Positions 48,186 to 60,072 of a DNA stretch of 64,000 nucleotides are shown here, piece by piece. Every line of letters starts with the position of its first letter. Position 1 is the stretch's first letter. The position numbers and the translations under genes were made by a program. Source of the stretch: Serinus canaria (taxonomy: Eukaryota > Chordata > Aves > Passeriformes > Fringillidae); NCBI RefSeq assembly GCF_022539315.1, contig NC_066319.1:30652093-30716092 (forward strand), written 5' to 3'. Under the pieces are notes generated by a model. It was given only the letters and a program-made list of their open reading frames with translations, was not told the DNA's origin and did no database searches.

Positions 48186-48348
48186 TTGGACAGTGAAAGA
48201 GAATTTGGCTTGCAAAATTCATCATTTTGCAGAACAACTTCTGTCTATGAATATGCAGCATTAATAAAACAAAAATCAGAATGTAGATTGTTAGAGAAGG
48301 AGATAGCAATCTTGAAAGAACAAAGAACAGAGCATGTCTGTGATTTTG
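48186..48348 (+). CDS. Candidate internal exon with helical, charged segment
   Basis: The acceptor TTGTTTTCTTATTAAG ends at 48185, and a TTTTG|GTAGGC donor follows 48348. Phase 0 is open for 54 codons plus one base. After LDSEREFGLQNSSFCRTTS the peptide becomes charged and amphipathic (SECRLLEKEIAILKEQR), as in a short coiled coil. This looks like coding sequence rather than chance AT-rich translation. The donor is only moderate, and the acceptor uses AAG rather than CAG. The family is unknown. Confidence 0.33.
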
Positions 48349-49079
48349 GTAGGCAATGTATACCCAAAGGCCTTGTTTTCCCGCTGTAGAGACAAGCAAT
48401 TTTTCAAAAGTCAATGTTGGTTATTCATTTCCAGTGACACGAGAATACGGTGCCCAGGTAAAAAACAATTTAGACCTCAAATTTCAATTCCCAAATTGGC
48501 TATTCAGCTGTAGCCTTGCAACTACATTTCAAATTTTACATTCACTACATTTAGTCAGCGGTCTAATGGTCATAATAGGCTACTGTGCAGCCCTGTGTGA
48601 GAAACAACATGCTCAAATGCTGACAAATGCTCATCCAGTCCTGGATGTTCAACATAAGAATTTTACATTATCAAATTCCAAGAAAGAAAATTTCATTTTC
48701 CATTATTCATACCTTGTAACTGTGCTGTGTCTTTTAGCACACTGGAGACTCTTTCATTTCTGGATGATAGCTTATTCAGGGTCTAACCTATGTAGATATA
48801 TTCCTTGATTTTAGAAAAATAAGTCAATGCATATAGTAAAGTAATTAATCTTTCCATGAGTTATTATTATAGTTATGAGTTATCCCAGGCAGTAGTAAGA
48901 AATTATTTATTCCAGGCAGTATTAAGAAATACACATATCTTCACCTTCAAATTCCAGCTTGAATTTTTAAGCACATTTTTTATGACCTGTTTTAATGTGT
49001 CATGGAATCTTTTGTACCTGAGATCTGTACCAAAGCCAAAAAATATCTTCTTAACTCATGTTGTAATGATTATCATCTT
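48349..49079. other. AT-rich non-coding DNA
   Basis: The 150-codon frame at 48356-48808 overlaps the end of the previous unit in another frame, lacks an ATG start, and has chance-like composition. An imperfect tandem duplication with the words TCCAGGCAGTATTAAGAAAT and CCCAGGCAGTAGTAAGAAAT lies near 48882-48931. Confidence 0.5.
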
Positions 49080-49960
49080 TTGATACTACTGTGTCTCACA
49101 GTATTCTTCTGGATAAAATGTCCAGCCCACAACTGGATAACCACATTCTATGATGGGTGATCAATGGCCTCACAGGGTGGGCATAAAGGGTTGTAGTGAA
49201 TGGGGTCCCATCAATCTGATAACTGGTCACTAGTGGGGTTCCCAGGGCTCCATCCTTATCTCTGTGCTTGTCAATGTCTTTATGAATTACATGGATGCAG
49301 AACATGAAGGTGTATTAGGTAAACTTGATGATGGTACTAAACTGGGAGGAGCTAACTCCCTCAAAGGAAGGAAGGCCCTGCAGAAAAATCTTGACAAGTC
49401 AGAGGACTGTGCAATCACCAACCACATGAACTAAGGGAAAGTGCCGGATTCTGCACCTGGGATGGGCAACCCTGGATGTATGGACAAACAGGGGAATGAG
49501 AGACTGGGAAGCAGTGCCACTGAAAGGGACCTGAGGGTCCTGGTTTGTGGCAAGCTGAACACGAGTCAGCAGTGCCCTGACAGCCAGGAGGGCCACCTCT
49601 GTCCTGGGGTGCATCAGGCACAGCATCAGAGCCAGGCAAGGGAGGGGACTGTCCCCTCTGCTCTGGGGCGGGGCTGCCTCACCTCCAGTGCTGGGGGCAG
49701 TTCTGAGAGCCACAGTATAAAAAAGATATAAAGTGTTAGAGAGCATCCAAAGGACAGCAACAAAGATGGGGAAGGGTCTAGAGGGGAAGAAATATGTGGA
49801 GCAGCTGCGGTCACTTGGTCTGTTCATCCAGGAGGTGACTGAGGGAAGACCTCATGGCTGTCTCCTCATGAGGGGAAGCAGAGGGGCAGGCACCAATCTC
49901 TTCTCTGTAGCAACAAATGAACAACAGGAAGCCACATCAGGGCTGGGAGGCAGGATTAAT
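49080..49960 (+). mobile_element. CR1-like LINE fragment with decayed reverse transcriptase
   Basis: With frameshifts and stops, the plus strand still shows RT-region signatures of CR1: a DTTVSHSILLDKM-like start (49082 on), a GVPQGS-like block near 49235, LDDGTKLGGA near 49327, an LHLG block near 49456, and an ERVQRRATK-like block near 49740. The expected ROOT of the 3' UTR is reached near 49860-49930, but the final CR1 tail is not seen. Open frames on both strands here (49399-49827, 49441-49731, 49733-50047) are remnants or shadows of the element. Confidence 0.85.
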
Positions 49961-52900
49961 ATGGAAGGATCAAAGCTACCATATGTGGACAGCAGACATA
50001 CTCTGCAGGTATGTAGAGGATTCCTATGTAGCATGAACATTTCCTGAAGATTCTCTCTGGGCCATGTCCTATGGCATTGCAGAAGCTATCAGTTAAAGTC
50101 TTAGGTTGTTTGGCAAGGTCAATACTTAGTCTTTGCGTATAGGTGCTGACCAAAGCAGCCTTCTATTTCTCAGCAGCTGATATAAGAGATCTGAAAACAG
50201 GGAACTCCAGCATTTCTCTAGTGTAAAGAAGATCATGTACCTCTTCAATAAGAGATACAAAGACTTTCTCCAAAGTCATCCAGTCTAGAGTAAAACCAAA
50301 GAAAAAAAATTGCTGCAATTCTATGAAAATAGGAAGAATATTAAATCTATTATTCTAAGTGTTAATGTATTTTCAAAGTTAGTTAAGTCGCTTCTGTGTT
50401 GCTCCTCCATATCTTATACATCTACCTATATAGACAACTTCTTTCAAAACATTTAGGAAGTCCGAAAAATGCAGGTGGGGCTACCAAAAGTGTGCTTTTG
50501 TAATTTTTATAGCCTTCAGTTTGCAGCTGGACTCCTTTCTTTCAAGTGAAATGAAAATCATCTCATTATAGCAATGTAAGTATGGATTAGTAGCCTCTTC
50601 ATATGTTTCTGATAGATGCTGAAATGCCCAGACAAACTAAAACTGAAATTCTTTGTCCATGCCCTGCAGCATTTTTTTTTAACCTGGGAATTTAGGAAAT
50701 TACAAGGGTAGCTTTAGAACTATATAAGCAGTGACTAAGTGAAGATCTAGAAAACACTTTTTTGAATTTAATTCTTAATATCTTCTTAAACTCCAATCCC
50801 AATACCTAAGCTTTTGTATTTACTAAAATAAAATGCGATTAAATACAACAATAAGAATGCAAGATTAATCACAGTAAAGTATTGTAAGGGAAAAAAAATC
50901 AAAAATAGGAAGACTTGACCATTCTTAAAGCAGAATTTGGTTAAAATTAGCTGTCAATTAACTACAGAGTTAGGTCACTGGAATCTAAATCCTTTTTTGA
51001 AACTGGAGGGCCTATGCCTAATACTATCTTCTGTGTTTTGGTCTGGCATTTCAATGATTTACAGTGATACTCAATATATTATTGTAAATTAGTAGGACAA
51101 TCAAATGGAGACACACATCCCATTTCCTTCTTTTCTTAGCCTATAGTTTTCTACGTGTCACTTGTTTTTGCTCAGGAGAAACCAAAGTATGCCTGGAATT
51201 GTAATTTGGAAAAAATTTGTAGATTTGTGGTAGCAGTGGAATTGACTACCTGCCATGAAGCTTTTTAATGAGCTTCACCATCTCCATGTCAAATTCAGCA
51301 ATGAATGCAATTTGATCCCAAAAGAGCCTTTTTCAGAAACCATGTAGCCTTTAAAGGACCACATATAATATATTAACTCTATTTTGAGAAAAAAAAATCT
51401 GCTAGATACTTAACAGACTTCATCCTGAAGTAAAAGCTGGTATATGATGCTGCTCTTGGCAAAATAGCCTCAGCCTCCTTAGAAGCTGTGATTTTCTATT
51501 ACCACCCCTTTTCAATTATAATGAATATAGGGTAATCAAAAAATGTTACATGCAGGAGAACACGGTATATGCAGGGGTTATTTTATTTTTCTCATGCATG
51601 AGGACCCTGTTGCTACAAATCAAATCAACACCACTTAAATTTATGGAACTATCCCAATTTATAGTAATTCAGGTCTTGCATTCTGCTTCCTAGAACTAGA
51701 GGCAATTGTGACTGGTTATAGCACATGCTGTATCTTATCGTTTTGAATGAGACATTTGCTCAGCTTTGCTCCTGTGATGATCTTTGCTTTTACCAAAGGA
51801 TGAGCCATCATTAATGATATTGAAACTAATCAATATAAACTGAACACTTTTATATTTCAAAGATGAAATAACAGAGTCGGGACTGAAAAGTAAAAGGGAA
51901 AAACCCAAGCCATGTAAGTAGAAGGGAGATCTAGATTTCCAGCATCAACATTTCAAAGTTTAGAGGCATTCAGGGTCTTTTTCACAGAGAGAGGTTATTT
52001 GAAAAATGTGGCCATGCATCCAGTTAGTTCATTATCTCCACCCACTTCCTTTCCCATAGAGCTTGGGATAGTCAGGTCCAGGCTCAGGGACACTTTCGAA
52101 TCTGTCATCTGGGAAAAGTGTATTCTTACAGAATACATTGTATATACTTCATTAGGAATGATTCAGATAGAAATTAATAATGACAGAAAAAATAATATTT
52201 TTTTGTTTTCTTGCTCTGGGCATGGAAGAGAGCAATGAGTACAGTAGCTTCTACTGGTCCTTTTTCCAATTCATCTGCTTCTCTCTGGAATGTTTCTTAA
52301 TCAAAGACCAGATTGTTCTTGCATGGAATAAGCAGCTGGAGAAAGGTAACTTGCCATCCCCATTTCTCAATAAAGAATGTCTGTATGTAGGATCCCATGC
52401 CATTATAGCACTATAATTATTTGGTGAGATGCTGAGTGCAGGAAGATGTTCACTACGAATGTCTCCATGACAATCATTATGGTCCAGGACTCTGCCATTT
52501 CAAGCTGAGTTACAACCGTGCACACCAACTATGCCAGTAGACACTATGACCAACTAAGCATGTAGACACAGGCTAAGCCAGAATGTTCATTGGACTTTGG
52601 GATATTGCAAATCCTTATTTCTTCTATAGCTGAATATCCAACTGTAAGTTTTGATCACTCAATATTATGCACTTTTTTGGTGTAATTAGGCCTTGTTCTT
52701 CCACAAAGCAACTTGGGTCCCTTATGCAGCAAGTGGACTGCAGGCAGACATAAAGAGTATGAAGGCCTTCACATACTGTGGTCTCATTTTTTCTCCTCTT
52801 CCCTTTAATTCCTAGTTTATTTTCCCTTAGATACAAATCAAGCAAGTTTTACTGGACAGTGACCATTGCACCCTTGAACTTAATTTTCCTTTCTTCAAGT

Positions 52901-53099
52901 CAACCAAGTGGAGAATTCCACCATAAGGGGAATCAGGACAAAGAAGATAATTTCTCTCCACAAATATTGCTTAATCAAAACATAAATACGGAACTAGAGC
53001 ATAAGGAATAACAAAATTTGCCTTTTAGACACACATTCTTAAATAGTCCAGCAGTTGAAAAAGGGGAAACAGGTACAAATTTAAAAACAGCAAATTCCA
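49961..53099. other. AT-rich non-coding DNA
   Basis: No gene is recognised. An AAAG|GTAACT donor-like site near 52347 ends a frame reading DQIVLAWNKQLEKG, but no good acceptor precedes it. Confidence 0.5.
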
Positions 53100-53325
53100 T
53101 CTGTATATGAGGAAAACTTTTCTTCAAGGGTAACAGAGCATTGGAATAGGCTGCCTGGAGAGGTTGTGGAGACTCCTTCTCTGGAAATATGCAGCACCTA
53201 CCTATGTGATCCTGCGCCACCTGCTCTGGGTGAACCTGCCTTAGAAGGAGGGTTGGACTGGATGTTGTCCACAGGTACCTTCCATCCTCAAACATCCCAT
53301 GACTGTGTCATTTTGTGACTCTGAA
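53100..53325 (+). mobile_element. CR1 LINE 3' end fragment
   Basis: CATTGGAATAGGCTGCCTGG followed by AGAGGTTGTGGAGACTCC, GGTTGGACTGGATGTTGTCC, and a tail with repeated TGACTGTGTCATTTTGTGAC is the standard end of an avian CR1 in plus orientation. It is strongly 5'-truncated. Confidence 0.9.
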
Positions 53326-56300
53326 TTGCACACACCCTCCTTTTCCTTCACTCCATGCATCTCTCATTCTTGGAACTTGTCACACCCAGCTTCTATTTTG
53401 AGCTTTTCTTTTCCTACTCTTCCTGCTGGCTTCCATCCAAAATGTTCCTTTCTCCCTTTGTTTTTTAGGTGACTTAAGCTCCCTCTCTGTTCATGCAACC
53501 AAAACTTTTGCACATTTTTGTTGATTTATAGGGGCCACCTCAGGTCACTACCTCTTATGCCTATAAAAACATTTCTCTTTCCTGCACCCCCATTTTGAGT
53601 GTAGGTCTCTACACATTCCCCAAGGGCCACCAGCATGTGTGGAGAGGTCCAAACTGACAGAAGAGATCCCAGAAAAGCACTCACTCTCTGGTTCAAGTCT
53701 CTAGCAAATACCTCACTGTATTTCTGAAGTTTTTACATGGAATTTATAATAACAGGAAAGAGAAATATACAGGCTTTCAGTACTTGGAATGGCAATATGT
53801 CATGTGGCTAGGAAAGGTATGTCTGGGAGTATCATATAGCTGTTACTCAGACTAGAGACAGAGGAGCTTTGTGTGGTGTGCTGAGGCTTCTTGGGCAAGT
53901 CAGACCAAAATACAAACACATGGCTGAGGCTGTTTTGGCTCAGACTGACACAGACATGTTTCACACCCAAAAGTAAGTAGCTATTTTTTTATTATGACAA
54001 CAAAAATTAGTAAAGGTAAAAAATTAAGTCCTAGTATCTGACCCATCTGACTCTATTTTCACAACAGTGCAACCTCTCTCTCCCTGCAATCCTCATTCAG
54101 GCAAGGACCAGAACAGTTTCATTTCATGGCACACTAAAAAGGAGACCTATGGATCAGGCTCCATTAAACAGAGGAAAGTTGCTCTCTTTGGAGACCTCAC
54201 AAGGGAAAGCTTGCTTCTTTATCTTGAAAATCATCCATTTTTAACTACTCAAGAAAATTCCATCTTTTATTAGCTTTCTAGTCATGAATAATTAGATTAA
54301 AAAGTTGCAACCACTCAGATTTACAGCAGCAGCATAGGAATTTAAATATTTTGAAAAAGTAAAAAATGTTTGTTTCTTAGAGCGATTTGTTCATGCATAA
54401 AAAAAAGTAAGCACAATCTGTAAGCGTTGGGCAGAAGTGGTTATTGAATACCTGCATGTTTAATACAGGGCATTCAATACTGTCACGTAAAGGGAACAGA
54501 TGGAAAGATCTCAATCATAAAGATTAACACAGGACTTCCTGTATGTTGCCTTAGTAGGAGTTAGTGTGCTTATTTGGTGAAATTTATGGTCAGGAAAACA
54601 GCACTGCAGTGGAAGGAAATGGGCCAGTTTCTTCTTTCCACGCAGTACAGAAGAACCCTACAAGTCATCAGTGGCATAGGTCCCTTTGATGTATATTTAG
54701 GCATGAACAGTTGCACTTGGATATACAAGCAGCATATAAAACATACTTCTGGCAGCAGCAAACACAGTGTCTTGCAGAAATTACATGTACATCAGAGAGT
54801 TTGAGAAACAGATCTTTGTGATGATGAGAATGGATCTCATACGATAACCAGTAACAGTCACTTCATGCTGCGCACAATGAAACTAAAGCAAAAAAAAAAG
54901 AGTGTGCCACACACACAGTGAAACTGTATATTCCACAAAACAGTCATCCCAAATCCAAGTCAATTTATACTAGAAGCTTAATTTTGTTACTGGCATACTC
55001 CTGACTACATTACACTGCAGGACTCTATAGTGATTTCTCCAGTGTGTTGTAATGTAGGTTAACTACTTATAAATGGGAAAGCAACTGCAGAAGTAAAGCT
55101 CAGTGTGTCCAAAATTTCTTAGGGAAATTTTACTGTCCTGGAAACAGTGCTCAAGAATTTTTTTAATTTAGGCTCTACTCAAGCACAAACATTTACCAAA
55201 CCATCTGTTAATCAACCAGAACAGTATATGCAATAACATTTACTGAGCACAACAGGAGCCGAGATCAGCAACCTCTACTTCCATTCCCTTAGGAAATTCA
55301 TGGTTTCTATATATTGTGTCTACACAGTTCTCATTTTATAAAAGGTACTTTCTTTCTTTTGCTTCTTCTTGGTGCATGGAGTTACCTCGTCATTCATTCT
55401 GGGCTTTCAAAGGCTGCTCCAACTCAGGATGTATCATTATTCCAGTCATCATCCCCAATTATTCCTCCCTTCACCAAAAGGAACATAACACCTTCATTAA
55501 GTCAATTTTCTGAGAAAATCTAGATACACTGGAGGAGTTGCAAGTTGGGGCACACAACTATGGCAAACAATAAAATGTAAACAAAATATGTAAATAAAAA
55601 ATATCCATCAAGACCTGGTTGATTTGAAATATTACGGAGATCAGATTTTCTGTTTCTTGTCCAGAAATCCTCTGCTTTAGTCAAGTTTTGCACCAATTAC
55701 AGTCTTTCAAATTTCATCCTCTGTTGCATTGCTGCAGAACTACCAAATTGGTTCAAATATAATAGTGACCTTGTGAGCATAGACTTGAAAAGAAATTAGC
55801 TTGCAATTATTCACTAATTTGGTAGTGGTCAAGCAGCAATATTACCTATAACTACTGTTTAACATAAGATCAAGGGTTGAACAAGGACCTGGGAAGTCAG
55901 TGTCCTGATATTTTGTGCATAAGCATTTGGTATTCTCTATCTGGAAATGGTGTAAAAATTGTTTTGTCTAAGACATTTTGTCTACGACTTTTGTTATTAC
56001 TGTGTTCTTATTTCCCTGTATTGGCATGTTGCTAACACATTATCCTTTGACCTATTTTTTTCTTGAATAACCTCAAGATACCTCTTAAATCACACAAACA
56101 CGCATTCCAAGAGGAATATAGTCCATTACTTACCTGTAAATGCATGTAAATATTTTCAAGAAAAATAAATTTGTTTTGGAGAAAAAAAATGCCATAAGAC
56201 TCGGAAGACCCCTTAAACATCCTTAGACTAATTCTTTTGAAAAATGGTTCTCATAGCCATTTAAGTTTCTTGAAGACCCAAAATTCTAGAGTCTTCCATT

Positions 56301-57197
56301 TATGTAAAATCATAACAATCTCAGTATTGACTCAGCTCCCACAACATCCAACTATGGTGATGTAACGTTTTTAAGGGCCCCAGCAAGTACTGCTGGTTCA
56401 CAGAGGGGATGCAAACCTCAATGTCACTGGTTGTTGCTGTCTCTGGTGTTTAGAATAGCAGCCCTCAGCTGGAGCTTCTCAGAAAAACTTGAAAATTCTC
56501 ACTGGAAGATGAAATTGAATCCTTTTGAGCCAAAGATCTCTTCTGGCTCCACAACACAAAAAATGTTGCTTATTTTTTATCACTTCTTTTAAATTCTGTA
56601 TACATATGGATCCACAGACAAGTAAGCAACATTTGTTCTTAGTCTCAAGGCAACCCTAATTTTAAAAAAAGTAAAAAATAATAAGCACATGGGCTACAAA
56701 AACCTTTTTAATCTACTACACTGACAAATTTTAAATACTCTGCAAATTTTTAGAAGTACTTCTTTGGGGAACCTGAAGCACAGATGGCAGAGCCATCTGC
56801 AGAGACGTATTTTGTTTTCACAGTAAGATTCAAGCTTTCAGCTTTTTTTTCTTTTGAAACATTGCCAAAAATGAATTAGGTGGCAAAAGCCAAACTTTCC
56901 CATCCAAAAGGCATCTGTTGACTGTTGAAACAAGGGGCCTGAAAGTCAGAATACAATTTGTCATCCCAGAGTATTCTGAAACAGGTGGAAGACAACCTGA
57001 ATAGTGTCTGTCATCATTCCAGCCCAACTCCATAACTATTGCTCACAAAAGGAAGCACTTAGGAAGATAAGGGCATTAAGTAGCCATTTTGTGTAAGAAA
57101 AAAATCTGTCTAGTTCTGTATCAAAAAATAAAGGAAGTCATTAAGAAAAACAAAGAATGTATAGAATGGTATACTTATGCATTTACATAATTCTCAC
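53326..57197. other. AT-rich non-coding DNA
   Basis: No gene is firmly supported. A strong polypyrimidine acceptor ends near 53469 but opens only a short frame. On the minus strand an ATG near 56218-56220 starts a 29-codon frame that ends at 56135 with a perfect CAG|GTAAGT donor; it could be a first exon, but the peptide is F/I/N rich and no second exon is seen. Confidence 0.45.
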
Positions 57198-57243
57198 CTT
57201 TCAGTTTGGAAAAAATCTTAAAAACCTCAAATGTTTTAAAGTT
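57198..57243 (-). other. Exon-like unit, 46 nt, minus strand
   Basis: CCTTTCTGCAG precedes 57243 on the minus strand, and AAG|GTGAGA follows 57198. Only frame 0 is open (NFKTFEVFKIFSKLK plus one base). The splice signals are good, but the peptide is short and of limited complexity. Confidence 0.2.
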
Positions 57244-59989
57244 CTGCAGAAAGGTCTACTGATAAATCTTTTGGTCTGCACATGTTCAAGGACTAAATTT
57301 ATTGTTGCTTCCAGGAAAAATACTAACAAGTTCCAAAGAAAGGGACAACAACCTGTTTCAGATTTGCTAACACTCTTAATTAGTACCCAAGCATGAACAC
57401 TGAATTCTTTTCAGCTGAACATTGTACAGATTTTCCAAGGTCTGGATCAGAATTCCCACCTATAAATATCAAATTAATGAGACAATTTTTTTTTGTCACA
57501 ATTACATCATTGCAACTCTGCTGTTACTTCAATGCAAGATACTATCATTTTTGCTTATCCCTAGCTAGTCTCACTTATGAATAAGAGTGACTATAGGTAA
57601 TTTTTAAATCCTATGGTTCTTAGCTCTGCTGTGACCTACTCAGCTACAGCCAAGATCTGGCTTCATAACTACTGCATTTCCTGACACCTGTTGCCCACAG
57701 CTCCAGCTAGCACTAGTCACCTATGAAGAAGTCTACCAAAGTCAAAACAAGAAGTTTTCTGTCATACTGGGTTTCATGATCTCAACAGACAATAGAATCA
57801 CTGACTTGGGATTTTATTGAATTCTTTCAGATATATGATAAACCAATAAAATTACAATCTAAATGTCTCTATAGTCTTTGGTGTATCTTCTCAGAACCCC
57901 ACTATTTTCATTAGATCTTTATCAGCTAGAAGTGAATCAAGGTCTGAGAGACTCCTTCATGACAGTTCCGCAAAATCTCAGCAACTTCATGCGTTTCAAT
58001 TCACTAAGTGACAATAAGTACTTACTCCATGCTCCCAAATAAAAGCTTCATGATTTGACTTGTTGGCATGTTTTCTTTTCCTGTGAACAAAAACTGTCAT
58101 TCTTGGTCTGTCTTTCCCAGCCAGCTTCAGTTTGGACATTTCAAAAGATAATGAGTTAATGAAACTTATTGGCCAAAGTCCAATAAATCTTAGTAAAATA
58201 CAATTGCCCATTTTTCATAAATATTTTCTAAAGAAATGAGTGAAAAACAGAGTAGTAAATGCAGCTGAGTGATCTGCCTGAAGAATGCTGATGCTTGCAG
58301 CAACAACAGCATGTTTACTTGTGATGAAAAACATTACTGGAGATAATAATGAATGTAGTTTTTATTATTTACTCTGTAAGAGAAATAACTTTCCAGTATT
58401 TTTCACTTTTCTTTTACTCTTCAATTATTCTCATGTCTCCAAGTACCCTTTAAATAATATCATTTGCAAAGCCAGCCAAAAAGTGGCTCTTGGCTCCAAA
58501 GAACTCTGAAGAATTTATAAGCTGTTTTTCCTCCTATCCTTGGAGCTACTCCCAGTAGAAGCCAAATCCATAAATCTGCAACTCAACACTAGGAATGACA
58601 AGTTAATCTTATCAGTGTTGTCAAGGTCTAATCCAATGACCTCAGGCATAGGACAACTGACAGATGGTGAACCACAATAGCTAATTCCATTTCAATTTCA
58701 ATGAAAGCCCTTTTAGATTATTTTTTCTTACCTGTTGTTACACTGAGATATAGTTCCAAAGACACAGTGAGAACTCTCAGTCCAGACTAAAATTCAAGTC
58801 CCTACAAAGCCCCTGGTAAGCATCATAGTTCCACCAAGTAGGTGATAGGCATGTCTTCAGAGGTGCTGGGATTTGTTTCAGATAATCAGTATTCAAAAGC
58901 TGGGATGCCAAAGTAATCTGCATATGCACTCTTTAAATATCTCAGTTCCAGACACCTTTTTGGAAATTTCTTCTATGAAGGTTAAGGACTATCTAGGAGC
59001 CATATTTCATGTAATATATCAGTCCCTCTGCTTCTGAACAGAAACAGCAGAGAGCATAGCTAAATTCATTAAGAGGGTCAAAGAAAAAAACTGCCAAATA
59101 CTTGCAAACCTTGCTGAATGTTCAAGACACTTCAATCCAATTGGTCAGTCTTGAACAAAATGATTCATATAATTCTACCGAAAACAAAGAAGGCGAATAG
59201 GTTCTCAGTAGCATTATGAGGATGGATGTTTAGTCTCTTGCACGTGACCTCAGATATACTTCTCCATATTTCATGTCAAGTATAAGGAAAACCTCAGGTC
59301 AACCACTGTGGAAACAAAACAATACTTTCTTTCCATGGTCCTGTCTGGAAGAGACTATAAAATGAGTTTGAGGTTTATGATGTGATATCCTGGACTTGCT
59401 CAAATTAAAGGCCTATTTTCTGCTGACTCTAACAGAGCCAACACTTTTTCTATGAAGAACTGAGAAAGAGCTGAAGAACCTGAGAGGAGGAAGGAGCCAG
59501 GCTCTCAGCCTACCTAGCAGGTGTCTACCACATGTTCTAAATGTGTTTGTGGTTCTTTGCTGTTTATTGAAATAAACATGGCAGTGGCCTTCTTACCTCT
59601 AATGAAAGTTAATTAATATCTTCCTTGGAAAATGCTAGCTCTGTCAAGAATCATGGTCCTGATCCTGATGAGAAGACATGGCTTGCCTGATCATACAGCA
59701 GGGGAGGAATCTTCCATAGTGGCGGCATTACATGAAAGAAAAAATGCAATTACTTGGTAATCATGTCTTGTTGCATATACATCAATAATAGCTCTGGGTG
59801 GCAGTGACTAAGAATACTGTTAAAGACAAGTACAGAGACTGACTTGTTCTCTTGTCTACTGCAAAGTGAATCTTCTTCTCCAATGCCTCCCTAGATCCTG
59901 TTAATATTTCAGCAGACACAATCTAGTTTTGAGTTATTTCAGTGAAAAATGTAATTGAATGTGAAAGCACAGTACTTTCTTATCTTTGA
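57244..59989. other. AT-rich non-coding DNA
   Basis: No gene, recognised repeat or splice-site pair of note was found in this stretch. Confidence 0.5.
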
Positions 59990-60072
59990 ATAATAGAATC
60001 AGAGAATGGTTTGTGTTGAAAGGACTTTTACAGATCATCTAGCCAACTCCCCTGCCATGGGCATAGTCATGG
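59990..60072 (-). mobile_element. Short CR1 LINE 3' tip
   Basis: The plus strand reads AATAGAATCAGAGAATGGTT, then GAAAGGACTTTTACAGATCA and CCAACTCCCCTGCCATGG, the reverse complement of an avian CR1 3' end. Only about 80 bp remain, so the copy is extremely 5'-truncated. Confidence 0.9.

Noticed and set aside
48356..48808. 150-codon plus-strand open frame
   Set aside because: No ATG at its start, F/L/S/H-rich composition, no family match, and length within chance expectation for a 64-kb AT-rich window read in six frames.
49399..49827. Minus-strand 142-codon frame and overlapping plus frames
   Set aside because: Shadows or decayed remnants of the CR1-like LINE at 49080-49960.
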